From assembly GCA_023442945.1 (NCBI GenBank), contig JAEZWW010000065.1, positions 1-22,448 of the forward strand: a stretch of DNA of 22,448 nucleotides, read 5' to 3'. The notes under the pieces were generated by a model. It was given only the letters and a program-made list of their open reading frames with translations, was not told where the DNA came from and made no database searches. This document shows, in pieces, positions 13,904 to 21,386 of this stretch; position 1 is the stretch's first letter; every line of letters starts with the position of its first letter. The stretch comes from Pseudomonadota bacterium (GTDB taxonomy: Bacteria > Pseudomonadota > Gammaproteobacteria > Burkholderiales > Burkholderiaceae_C). Made by a program: the position numbers and the translations under genes.

Positions 13904-16824
13904 CAGTCGATCTCCCTCGGGCCGGTGGTTGGGGTGATCGTTTTCTCGGGCGCTTTGCGGTGGCTACGCACCGATTGGTGGGCCAGCGCGGTCAGGATCA
14001 GCAGGGTCGATCCCACCACCACGGCGAACACCGCGGTGTCGAAGAACAGGGCACTGGCAACGTGGATGTCGCCCACGACCGGCAGCGTCAGGTGCGCGGT
14101 GTGCGTGGTCATGAACGGGAAGCCCCACCAGAACGAGCCCACCCCCGTGGCCAGCGCCAACAGCAGGCCGACGCCGATCCAGCGCACCACCCGCAGCTGC
14201 AGGTGCGCTTCCACCCAGTGCGTGCCGGCCACGATGTACTGCGTGATGAAGGCGACGGACAGCACCAGGCCGGCAACAAAGCCGCCGCCTGGCTGGTTGT
14301 GGCCGCGCATGAAGATGTAGGCCGAGATCACGGCCGCTACCGGCATCAACAGGCGCACCAGGGTGGCCGGCACCATCATGTAGCCCAGCGCCGTGTCCTG
14401 CGCGGTGCGCGGGTTGATCAGATCGGTGACCAGATCGGCCGGAATGGCGCGCTGCTGTGGCGGCAGCTGGATCACTTCGCGTGGCGGTCGGAAGCGGCGC
14501 AGCAGCGCGTACACCGTGAGAGCCACGATGCTCAGCACCGTGATCTCTCCAAAGGTGTCGAACGCGCGGAAGTCCACCAGCATCACGTTGACCACGTTGG
14601 TGCCGCCGCCTTCCGGCAGCGCACGGTCGATGAAGAAGGGCGAAATGCTTTGCGGCGCCGGTCGCGTCATCATGGCGTAGGCCAGCGCCGCCATGCCGGC
14701 GCCCGACGCCACGGCCACCGCCATGTCGCGGGTGCGGCGCAGCTTGACGCGCCAGGCCAGGTTGGGCGACTCGTAGGGCAGGCGCTTGGGCAGCCAGCGC
14801 AGGCCCAGCAGGAACAGCACCGTCATCACCACCTCGACCGCCAGCTGTGTCAGCGCCAGATCGGGCGCCGAGAACCAAACGAAGGTCAGCACCGTCACCA
14901 GGCCGACGCCGCCGACCATGATCAGCGCCGCCAGACGGTGGAACTTGGCCTGGTTGGCCGCGGCCAGCGCGCAGATGCAGCCGATCAGCCAGAGCAGGGC
15001 GAATTCGGGCGAGGCGGGCACGCGTTCGCGGTCGCCCCAGGTCACGCCACCGCGCCACAGCGACGCCGTGCCCGCCGCCAGGGCGGCCAACACCAGGATC
15101 AGCAGCTGCGGCTGCAGGCGCGTGGTCGACAGCTTGCCCAGCAGCCAGCGCGCGCTGCGGTCCAGCGCGTAGAGCGTGCTCTGGAACATGCGCTGGCCAT
15201 CCAGCCACGACAGCAGGGGCACTTCGCGGTAATGGCCGGTCGCCAAGCGGCGCTTCAGCGCGGCGTACATCAGCAGGCCGCCGGCCAGGGCGATCAGGCT
15301 CATGACCAGCGGCCGGTTGACGCCGTGCCAGATCGCCAGGCTGAAGGGGGGCAACTGCCCGCCCACGACGGGCCGCGCAGCCAGGTCCAGCGCCGGGCCG
15401 ACCGACCACTGCGGGAAGATGCCCACCACCAGGCACAGCAGCACCAGCACCTCGATCGGCACGCGCATCCAGCGCACCGGCTCGTGCGGCGTCAGCGGCA
15501 GTTCGGAACGCTGCCGGCCCAGGAACACGCTGACCGCAAAGCGCAGCGAATACACCACCGCGAAGATGCCCGCCACTGTGGCCGCGATCGGCAAGCCGTA
15601 GTCCAGCCAGGGGTAGGAGCTAAGGTCGATCGTCTCGGCGAAGAACATCTCCTTGGACAGGAAGCCGTTCATCAGCGGCACGCCGGCCATAGCGGCGCTG
15701 GCGACGAAGGCCAGGGTGCCGGTGATCGGCATGGCCTTCCACAGCCCGCCCAGGCGCCGGATGTCGCGCGTGCCGGTTTCGTGGTCGATGATGCCGGCGG
15801 CCATGAACAGCGAAGCCTTGAAGGTCGCGTGGTTCATGATGTGGAAAACCGCCGCCACGGCCGCCAGGTCGCGGTTCAGGCCCAGCAGGAGGGTAATCAG
15901 GCCCAGGTGGCTGATGGTTGAATAGGCCAACAGCCCCTTCAGATCGTGCTGGAACATTGCCACATAGGCGCCCAGCACCAGCGTGATCAGGCCGGCGCCG
16001 CCAACGATCCAGAACCACTGCTCGGTGCCCGCCAGCGCCGGCCACAGGCGCGCCATCAGGAACACGCCGGCCTTCACCATGGTGGCCGAGTGCAGGTAGG
16101 CCGACACCGGCGTCGGCGCGGCCATGGCGCGCGGCAGCCAGAAGTGGAAGGGGAACTGCGCGCTTTTGGTGAGCGCGCCCAGCAGCACCAGCACCAGCAT
16201 GGGCGTGTACAGGTGGTGCGCGCGGATCTCATCGCCGCTGGCCAGCACCACGTCCAGGTCGTAGCTGCCGACGATGTGGCCCAGCATCAGCATGCCGGCC
16301 AGCATGGCCAGACCGCCCGCGCCGGTCACCGTCAGCGCCATGCGCGCGCCGCGCCGGGCGTCCTTGCGGTGGTACCAGTAGCCGATCAAGAGGAAGCTGA
16401 ACAGGCTGGTCAGCTCCCAGAAGAACACCATCTGCACCAGGTTGCCCGACAGCACCACGCCCAGCATGGCGCCCATGAAGGCCAGAAAGAACGAGAAAAA
16501 GCGCGGCACCGGGTCGTTTTTCGACATGTAGTAGCGCGCGTACACCGCTACCAGCGTGCCGATGCCCGTCACCAGCATGGCGAACATCCAGGCAAAGCCG
16601 TCCATGCGCACCACGAAGTTGATGCCCGCCGAGGGGATCCAGCGGTATTCCTCGCGCAGTACCTGCCCGCCTGCCAGCGCCGGGTACTGCCAGGCGACCC
16701 AGACCAGCGCCGCGGCGCCCACCAGCGCCGCCCAGACGGCGGCGGCCGTGCGCGCGTGCGTCGGCATCAGCGCGGCGACCAGACTGCCGGCGAACGGGAG
16801 CAAAAGCAGGTAAACCAGGTCCAT
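13903..16824 (-). CDS. mrpA: Fused Mrp/Pha-type cation/proton antiporter subunit A+B
   Basis: The 973-residue protein carries in order: a NuoL-like antiporter domain with the in-membrane Glu137 (FFWELTSLFSF), Lys220 (LGALTKSAQFPFHFWLPRA) and Lys251 (SATMVKAG); an MrpA C-terminal part with SAPDLALTQLAVEVVMTVLFLLGLRW and DFRAFDTFGEITVL; and a final MrpB-like domain with FMRGHNQPGGGFVAGLVLSVAF. Fusion of A and B is the group 2 (Sinorhizobium PhaAB) arrangement, where the complex exports K+ and/or Na+ in exchange for protons. The ATG giving MDLVYLLLLPF was chosen because the family starts directly with this helix; a TTG at 16869 would add 15 residues. No clear Shine-Dalgarno is seen. It is the first gene of the operon, and control probably acts in 16825-17060. 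Confidence 0.93.
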   Translation of the reverse strand: MDLVYLLLLPFAGSLVAALMPTHARTAAAVWAALVGAAALVWVAWQYPALAGGQVLREEYRWIPSAGINFVVRMDGFAWMFAMLVTGIGTLVAVYARYYMSKNDPVPRFFSFFLAFMGAMLGVVLSGNLVQMVFFWELTSLFSFLLIGYWYHRKDARRGARMALTVTGAGGLAMLAGMLMLGHIVGSYDLDVVLASGDEIRAHHLYTPMLVLVLLGALTKSAQFPFHFWLPRAMAAPTPVSAYLHSATMVKAGVFLMARLWPALAGTEQWFWIVGGAGLITLVLGAYVAMFQHDLKGLLAYSTISHLGLITLLLGLNRDLAAVAAVFHIMNHATFKASLFMAAGIIDHETGTRDIRRLGGLWKAMPITGTLAFVASAAMAGVPLMNGFLSKEMFFAETIDLSSYPWLDYGLPIAATVAGIFAVVYSLRFAVSVFLGRQRSELPLTPHEPVRWMRVPIEVLVLLCLVVGIFPQWSVGPALDLAARPVVGGQLPPFSLAIWHGVNRPLVMSLIALAGGLLMYAALKRRLATGHYREVPLLSWLDGQRMFQSTLYALDRSARWLLGKLSTTRLQPQLLILVLAALAAGTASLWRGGVTWGDRERVPASPEFALLWLIGCICALAAANQAKFHRLAALIMVGGVGLVTVLTFVWFSAPDLALTQLAVEVVMTVLFLLGLRWLPKRLPYESPNLAWRVKLRRTRDMAVAVASGAGMAALAYAMMTRPAPQSISPFFIDRALPEGGGTNVVNVMLVDFRAFDTFGEITVLSIVALTVYALLRRFRPPREVIQLPPQQRAIPADLVTDLINPRTAQDTALGYMMVPATLVRLLMPVAAVISAYIFMRGHNQPGGGFVAGLVLSVAFITQYIVAGTHWVEAHLQLRVVRWIGVGLLLALATGVGSFWWGFPFMTTHTAHLTLPVVGDIHVASALFFDTAVFAVVVGSTLLILTALAHQSVRSHRKAPEKTITPTTGPREID

Positions 16825-16917
16825 CCAGGAAAAGCCAGCGGGGCCACGCCACCCCGGGACGGCGCGCAAGGGCGCGGTTCCGGAGAGACGATCAGGTTGT
16901 CAGGGAGAGTGGGACGG

Positions 16918-16940
16918 TGTGCCCCGGGGAAATGTGCCCC
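16918..16940. repeat. TGTGCCCC direct repeat in the antiporter/two-component intergenic region
   Basis: TGTGCCCC occurs at 16918-16925 and 16933-16940, 15 nt apart, separated by GGGGAAA. On the minus strand it reads GGGGCACA twice. It is next to an A+T-rich island (AATAATAATT, 16941-16950) and the palindrome ACGATCGT (16952-16959). It may be a regulator site for the divergent promoters. Confidence 0.35.
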
Positions 16941-16981
16941 AATAATAATTCACGATCGTTTAGGCCCATGGTCCGCCCGGG

Positions 16982-17010
16982 ATCTGCGCAAGCAGCTAGC
17001 AAATCATGAG
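16982..17010 (-). repeat. Dispersed ATAGCTGC repeat, partial copy G
   Basis: On the minus strand it reads CATGATTTGCTAGCTGC and TTGCGCAGATC. The left half matches only loosely, and the terminal hairpin is missing. Confidence 0.5.
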
Positions 17011-17060
17011 CGCGCAGTGCCCCGCCGCACCGTGTGCGGCCGCCGCCGTACCATTGCCCC

Positions 17061-17747
17061 ATGCGCATCCTGCTGGCCGAAGACGACACCATGATTGGCG
17101 AGGTGGTGCTGGACGCCCTGCGCGCCGAGCACTACGCCGTCGACTGGGTCAAGGACGGCCAGATGGCCGACACGGCCCTCACCACCGCCGACTACGACCT
17201 GCTGCTGCTGGACCTGGGCCTGCCGCGCAAGGACGGGCTGGAGGTGCTGCGCGGCCTGCGTGCGCGCCGCCAGCGCCTGCCGGTGCTGATCGCCACCGCG
17301 CGCGACGCCGTTGGCCAGCGCGTGGCCGGGCTGGACGCGGGCGCAGACGACTACATCGTCAAACCCTACGACCTGGACGAACTGCTGGCGCGCATCCGCG
17401 CCCTGCTGCGCCGCGCCGACGGCCGCGCCGAGCCGGCGTACGAGTGGGGCGACGTGCGCATCGTGCCGGCCACGCGCGAGGTCAGCAAAGCCGGTGCGCC
17501 GGTGCAGTTGTCGGCGCGCGAATGGGCCGTGCTCGAACCCCTGCTGGCGCGGCCCGGGCGCGTGCTGTCGCGCCAGCAGCTGGAAGAAAAGCTGTATTCC
17601 TGGCGCGACGACGTCAGCAGCAACGCGGTGGAGGTCTACATCCACGGCGTGCGCAAGAAGCTGGGGGCGGACTTGATCCAGAACGTGCGCGGCCTGGGCT
17701 ACCTGGTGCCGGCACAGGGGCCGGACGGCGCGGGTGCGGCCAATTGA
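17061..17747 (+). CDS. OmpR/PhoB-family response regulator (QseB/TctD-like)
   Basis: The 228-residue protein has a receiver domain with acidic pocket E7-D8-D9, phospho-acceptor Asp51 (LLLLDLGLP), Thr79 and Lys101 (DDYIVKPYD), then a winged-helix DNA-binding domain (about 130-220) with LSAREWAVLEPLLARPGRVLSRQQLEEKLYSW and SSNAVEVYIHGVRKKLGADLIQNVRGLGYLV. This pattern fits the QseB/PmrA/TctD subgroup. The ATG giving MRILLAEDDT is the family start. There is no Shine-Dalgarno; TACCAT ends 6 nt before the ATG, so a leaderless transcript is possible. The partner kinase starts 7 nt after the stop. Likely targets are the divergent antiporter operon and/or the downstream protease gene (inference). Confidence 0.93.
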   Translation: MRILLAEDDTMIGEVVLDALRAEHYAVDWVKDGQMADTALTTADYDLLLLDLGLPRKDGLEVLRGLRARRQRLPVLIATARDAVGQRVAGLDAGADDYIVKPYDLDELLARIRALLRRADGRAEPAYEWGDVRIVPATREVSKAGAPVQLSAREWAVLEPLLARPGRVLSRQQLEEKLYSWRDDVSSNAVEVYIHGVRKKLGADLIQNVRGLGYLVPAQGPDGAGAAN

Positions 17748-17754
17748 GCGCGCC

Positions 17755-19140
17755 ATGAATGCTCCTGATTCAATAGCTGCTCGCGCAGATTGTTCTAAGG
17801 CAAAAGGCCAATTGGATGCTGAAAAGCCCGCCCCGTCACTGCGCGGTCGCCTGATCGGCCTGCTGCTGGCCGCCGTCGCCGTCATCGCCGCATTGCAGGC
17901 GCTGGTGACCTGGCGCACTGCGCTCAGCGAAACCGAAGCCGTGTTCGACGGTCAGATGGAGCGCATCGCCCTGTCACTGACCGGCGGCTTGGCCGCCAGT
18001 GTGCTGGGCGACGACGCACTGGCCAGCGGGCGCGGCGCGCGCGATCTGATCGTGCAGGTCTGGCGCGCCGACGGCGTCATGCTGTACCGATCGCCCAGTG
18101 CCCAACTGCTGCCACCGCAAGCGGTGATCGGCTTTTCCAACGTGCGCACCGGCGCGGCCGACTTCCGCGTCTACGCCCTGCGCACGCCCACGCAGGTGAT
18201 CCAGATCGCCCAAAACACCGCCACGCGGCGCCAGGCGGCCGGCCAGCTGGCGCTGCGCGCGGTGCTGCCCATCGCGCTGCTGGCACCGCTGCTCATGCTG
18301 ATCGTCTGGGGCGTCGTCACCCGTGCGCTGGCCCCGCTGGACCGCGTGCGTCGCCAACTGGCCGAACGCCGCGCCAGCGACCTGGCGCCCATCGGCACCG
18401 CCGGCGTGCCGCTGGAAGTGCGTCCGCTGATCGACGAGCTGAACGCCCTGCTGGCCCGCTTGGCCAAGGCCTGGGACACCTTGACCCACTTCACCGCCGA
18501 CGCCGCGCACGAGCTGCGCACCCCTCTGGCCGCGCTGCGCCTGCAGGTGCAAGGCCTGCAGCGCGCACCGGACGCCGCCGCCCGCGATATCGCCGCTGAC
18601 CGCCTGCTGTCGGGCATCGACCGCGCCACGCGCCTGGTTGAGCAGCTGCTGGCGCTGGCGCGGCAGGAAGGCACGACGCCGGACGACGCGGTGACGCTGG
18701 ACCTGGCTGCGCTGGCGCGCGCTGCTGTCCAGGATTTGGCCGGCACCGCGGCGGCGCGCGGCATTTGGTTGGACCTGGTCGCACCAACGCCCGTGCCCCT
18801 GCAGGGCCAGCCCGGGGCACTGGCCGTGTTGCTGCGCAATCTGCTCGAAAACGCCCTCCGCCATGCACCCGATGGCGGCACCGTTCAGGTGCAGGCGCTG
18901 ACCGGCGCCGATGCCGCACCCGACCGCGCCGTGCTGACGGTGGAGGACAGCGGCACTGGCGTGCCACCGGCTGAGCGCGACCGCGTGCTGGACCGCTTTT
19001 ACCGCGCCCCCGGCGCCCCCGGCCACGGCAGCGGACTGGGTCTGGCCATCGTGAAGTCGGTGGCCGACCAGCACGGCGCGCGCCTGCGCCTGGACGACTC
19101 ACCCACGCTGGGCGGCTTGCGTGTCACGCTGGCCTGGTGA
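17755..19140 (+). CDS. Membrane sensor histidine kinase (TctE/QseC-like)
   Basis: The 461-residue inner-membrane kinase is paired with the upstream regulator. A cytoplasmic N-tail (1-28) precedes TM1 (about 31-52, RLIGLLLAAVAVIAALQALV). A periplasmic domain of the 2CSK_N type follows, then TM2 (about 170-188) and a HAMP-like linker. The H-box FTADAAHELRTPLAALRLQ has His252; the ATPase domain has N-box LLRNLLENALRHAPDGG, G1 DSGTGVP and G2 GSGLGLAIVK. Oddity: codons 2 to about 26 are an in-frame copy of the dispersed repeat (17760-17830), so the whole N-tail is repeat-derived. An alternative GTG start at 17734 overlaps the regulator gene. No start codon exists between the repeat and TM1. The signal sensed is unknown. 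Confidence 0.93.
   Translation: MNAPDSIAARADCSKAKGQLDAEKPAPSLRGRLIGLLLAAVAVIAALQALVTWRTALSETEAVFDGQMERIALSLTGGLAASVLGDDALASGRGARDLIVQVWRADGVMLYRSPSAQLLPPQAVIGFSNVRTGAADFRVYALRTPTQVIQIAQNTATRRQAAGQLALRAVLPIALLAPLLMLIVWGVVTRALAPLDRVRRQLAERRASDLAPIGTAGVPLEVRPLIDELNALLARLAKAWDTLTHFTADAAHELRTPLAALRLQVQGLQRAPDAAARDIAADRLLSGIDRATRLVEQLLALARQEGTTPDDAVTLDLAALARAAVQDLAGTAAARGIWLDLVAPTPVPLQGQPGALAVLLRNLLENALRHAPDGGTVQVQALTGADAAPDRAVLTVEDSGTGVPPAERDRVLDRFYRAPGAPGHGSGLGLAIVKSVADQHGARLRLDDSPTLGGLRVTLAW
17760..17830 (+). repeat. Dispersed ATAGCTGC repeat, copy H, within the kinase gene
   Basis: TGCTCCTGATTCAATAGC, then TGCTCGCGCAGATTGTTCTA, AGGCAAAAGGCC and GCTGAAAAG. It is the fullest copy in the window and is read in frame from the kinase ATG as NAPDSIAARADCSKAKGQL and onward. 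Its A+T content is visibly higher than in the flanking coding DNA. Confidence 0.8.
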
Positions 19141-19158
19141 GGCTCTGGCGCGCGCTGG

Positions 19159-19188
19159 ATCTGCGCGGCCTGCTATCACTTTTGGTGC
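19159..19188 (-). repeat. Dispersed ATAGCTGC repeat, partial copy I
   Basis: On the minus strand it reads AAAAGTGATAGCAGGCCGCG then CAGAT. The GGCCGCGCAGAT variant (instead of GCTCGCGCAG) is shared only with copy J, on the other side of the protease gene. Confidence 0.5.
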
Positions 19189-19209
19189 GTTACCGGGCTC
19201 GCCGCGCGC

Positions 19210-19226
19210 CCTAAGTTTCACCTAAC
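19210..19226 (+). promoter_or_regulatory. OmpR-family direct-repeat box upstream of the protease gene
   Basis: CCTAAG-TTTCA-CCTAAC: two near-identical hexamers with 11-bp period (6+5+6), the layout of the PmrA/QseB box (consensus CTTAAG-N5-CTTAAG). It lies 61 nt before the protease ATG and just after the genes for a regulator/kinase pair of that subgroup. Confidence 0.5.
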
Positions 19227-19287
19227 TGTCCTGCCCCACATTTGCACCATTCCGCCAGATCGGCGGCCTGGACACAAGGATTGGGAC

Positions 19288-20841
19288 ATGAACACGATGG
19301 AACTGAAATCGAAGAAGCTGGTGGCGGCCTTGCTGGCGGCCGGGGTGCTGGGTGGCGTGGGCGCTACCGCGGTGGGGCGTCTGCAGACGCCGGCGCACGC
19401 GCAGCCGGCGCCGGTGGTGGCCGCGCCCGCGCAAGCGCCTGCCGCGCAGGCGGTGGCGCCGGCGGCGCTGCCCAACTTCAGCGCGATCGCGGCCAAGTAC
19501 GGCCCGGCGGTGGTCAACATCAGCGTCAGCGGCACACGCAAGGTGTCGATGAACGGCGACGATGACGAGGGCGACGACGCCGAAGCCGGCCCAGCCGCCC
19601 AGCGCGGCGCCGGCCCGGACGCGCAGATGCAGGAATTCCTGCGCCAGTTCGGCCTGCCGCCCGGCATGTTCGGGCCAATGCCCGGCCAGGGCCGAGGGGG
19701 TCCGGCGCAGGAGCGGCCTATGCAGGGCCAGGGCTCGGGCTTCATCGTCAGCCCGGACGGTTTGATCCTGACCAACGCCCACGTGGTGCGCGGCGCGCAG
19801 GAAGTCAACGTCAAGCTGACCGACCGGCGCGAATTCCGTGCCAAGGTGCTGGGCCGCGACGACAAGACCGACGTGGCGGTGATCAAGATCGACGCCAAGG
19901 GCCTGCCCACGCTGCCGTTGGGCAGCAGCCAGGCGCTGCTGCCGGGCGAGTGGGTGATGGCGATCGGCTCGCCCTTCGGCTTTGAGAACAGCGTGACCGC
20001 GGGCGTGGTCAGCGCCAAGGGCCGTTCGCTGCCCGATGACAGCGCCGTGCCCTTCATCCAGACCGACGTGGCGGTGAACCCCGGTAACTCCGGCGGTCCT
20101 CTGTTGAACGCACGCGGCGAAGTGGTGGGCATCAACTCGCAGATCTACAGCCGCTCGGGTGGTTACCAGGGCTTGTCGTTTGCCATCCCGATCGAGCTGG
20201 CCACGCACGTGCAACAGCAGTTGGTGGCGACCGGCAAGGTGGACCACGCGCGCCTGGGCGTGACGGTGCAGGAGGTCAATCAGGCGTTTGCCGATTCCTT
20301 CCAACTGCCCAAGCCCGAAGGCGCGCTGGTGGCCAACGTCGAGCCGGGCGGCCCGGCGGCGGCGGCTGGCTTGAAGTCGGGCGACGTGATCACCAAGGTC
20401 GATGGCCAGCCGGTGGTGGCGTCGGGCGACTTGCCGGCGCACATCAGCCTGTCCAAGCCGGGCGAGCGTGTGACGCTGGAAGTGTGGCGCCAGGGCAAGC
20501 CCGAGCAGTTGACCGCCCAGCTGGGTGGTGCCAAGGACAAGGCCGCCGCCGTAGCGCAGAACGACAAGGCGGCGCAAGGCAAGCTGGGCCTGGCGCTGCG
20601 TCCGCTGCAGCCGCAGGAAAAGCAGCAGGCCAAGGTCGACGGCGGTTTGCTGGTCGAGCAGGCCAGCGGCGCCGCGGCCCGCGCCGGCGTGCAGCCGGGC
20701 GACGTGCTGGTGTCGGTGAACGGGCAGCCCGTGAAAGACATCGACCAGGTGCGCGGCATCGTGGCGAAGTCCGACAAGTCGGTGGCGCTGCTGGTGCAGC
20801 GTGACGGCCAGCAGCTGTTTGTGCCGGTGCGCGTGGGCTGA
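19288..20841 (+). CDS. degP: DegP/HtrA-family periplasmic serine endoprotease
   Basis: The 517-residue protein has a signal peptide (LVAALLAAGVLGGVGATAVG, likely cleaved after AHA at 37) and an Ala/Pro-rich linker. A trypsin-like domain follows with His165 (LTNAHVV), Asp195 (KTDVAVIKI) and Ser268 (VNPGNSGGPLL), then two PDZ domains (about 320-410 and 430-515; GLKSGDVITKVDGQPV and GVQPGDVLVSVNGQPV). It degrades or refolds damaged envelope proteins. An insert at about 86-148, rich in Asp then Gly/Pro/Gln/Met, includes FLRQFGLPPGMFGPMPGQ, comparable to the LA loop of Do proteases. AAGGA lies 7 nt before the ATG. It follows the two-component genes by 147 nt, with a candidate regulator box between, so stress-induced expression by that system is plausible. 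Confidence 0.95.
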   Translation: MNTMELKSKKLVAALLAAGVLGGVGATAVGRLQTPAHAQPAPVVAAPAQAPAAQAVAPAALPNFSAIAAKYGPAVVNISVSGTRKVSMNGDDDEGDDAEAGPAAQRGAGPDAQMQEFLRQFGLPPGMFGPMPGQGRGGPAQERPMQGQGSGFIVSPDGLILTNAHVVRGAQEVNVKLTDRREFRAKVLGRDDKTDVAVIKIDAKGLPTLPLGSSQALLPGEWVMAIGSPFGFENSVTAGVVSAKGRSLPDDSAVPFIQTDVAVNPGNSGGPLLNARGEVVGINSQIYSRSGGYQGLSFAIPIELATHVQQQLVATGKVDHARLGVTVQEVNQAFADSFQLPKPEGALVANVEPGGPAAAAGLKSGDVITKVDGQPVVASGDLPAHISLSKPGERVTLEVWRQGKPEQLTAQLGGAKDKAAAVAQNDKAAQGKLGLALRPLQPQEKQQAKVDGGLLVEQASGAAARAGVQPGDVLVSVNGQPVKDIDQVRGIVAKSDKSVALLVQRDGQQLFVPVRVG

Positions 20842-20907
20842 CGCTGCCCGCCAACGCCCTTACTGAAATCCTCCAAGGCCTGGCTTCATCTCTTGGCCTT
20901 CCTCAGA

Positions 20908-20945
20908 AAGCCGATGGCCCGCGTGGCCGTCGGCTTCTTTTTTGG
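20908..20945 (+). terminator. Intrinsic terminator of the protease gene
   Basis: AAGCCGATGGCC (20908-20919) pairs with GGCCGTCGGCTT (20925-20936) over 12 bp with one G-U, around loop CGCGT, followed by C and a run of T. It is a strong rho-independent terminator 67 nt after the stop. Confidence 0.9.
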
Positions 20946-20970
20946 TGATTTTGAATCGAATCGCCCTCTG

Positions 20971-21014
20971 GCCTTACAGCAATCTGCGCGGCCAGCTATG
21001 AATTGGATAGTAGC
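20971..21014 (-). repeat. Dispersed ATAGCTGC repeat, copy J
   Basis: On the minus strand it reads GCTACTATCCAATTCATAGC, then TGGCCGCGCAGATTGCTGTA and AGGCC. It lies between the protease terminator and the stop of the small secreted protein. It shares GGCCGCGCAGAT with copy I. Confidence 0.7.
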
Positions 21015-21041
21015 GGGTGGCCGGGCGCGGCGCCAAAAGCG

Positions 21042-21293
21042 TCAGCGCGTGTAGCCCAGGCAGGCGCCCGCGTTGGGCCGGCCCTTGCATTCGCGGCGCA
21101 GGCGGGCTTCTTCCGACTTTTCGCGTTGGGCCGCATTCTGGCCGTTGGCGTAGGTCATGACCGGCGCGCTTTTCAGCTTGGTGCCGTGGGCCTTGCCCTT
21201 GGCGTGTGCGGGCGTGGCCAGCGCCAGGCTGAGGCCGAGAACGGCCACGGAGCAGCTTAGGGCGCGAAGTACGGTGGTCTTGGCGGTGGTCAT
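21042..21293 (-). CDS. Small secreted protein of unknown function
   Basis: The 83-residue protein has a clear Sec signal peptide (MTTAKTTVLRALSCSVAVLG, LSLALATPAHA, likely cleaved after AHA at 31). A short, basic, polar mature part of about 52 residues starts KGKAHGTKLKSAPVMTYANG and ends CKGRPNAGACLGYTR; its two Cys could form a disulfide. I do not recognise a named family, though I recall similar short proteins in Comamonadaceae. GAGGAG 6 nt before the ATG is a strong ribosome-binding site and supports a real gene and this start; the long frame upstream on this strand is antisense to the aminotransferase and is rejected. It is divergent from the aminotransferase gene across 93 nt. Confidence 0.8.
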   Translation of the reverse strand: MTTAKTTVLRALSCSVAVLGLSLALATPAHAKGKAHGTKLKSAPVMTYANGQNAAQREKSEEARLRRECKGRPNAGACLGYTR

Positions 21294-21386
21294 GGCAGTC
21301 TCCTCAGGAAGGTGGTTGGGCCGCGCGGCGTTTGTGCGATGCTTGCAAATCCGCCCCACCGCCCCATTAGAAGAGCCCGCCGAACC

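Noticed and set aside
13960..15921. Long plus-strand open frame (653 codons)
   Set aside because: Antisense to the fused antiporter subunit AB; Gln/His/Arg-rich translation without recognisable features.
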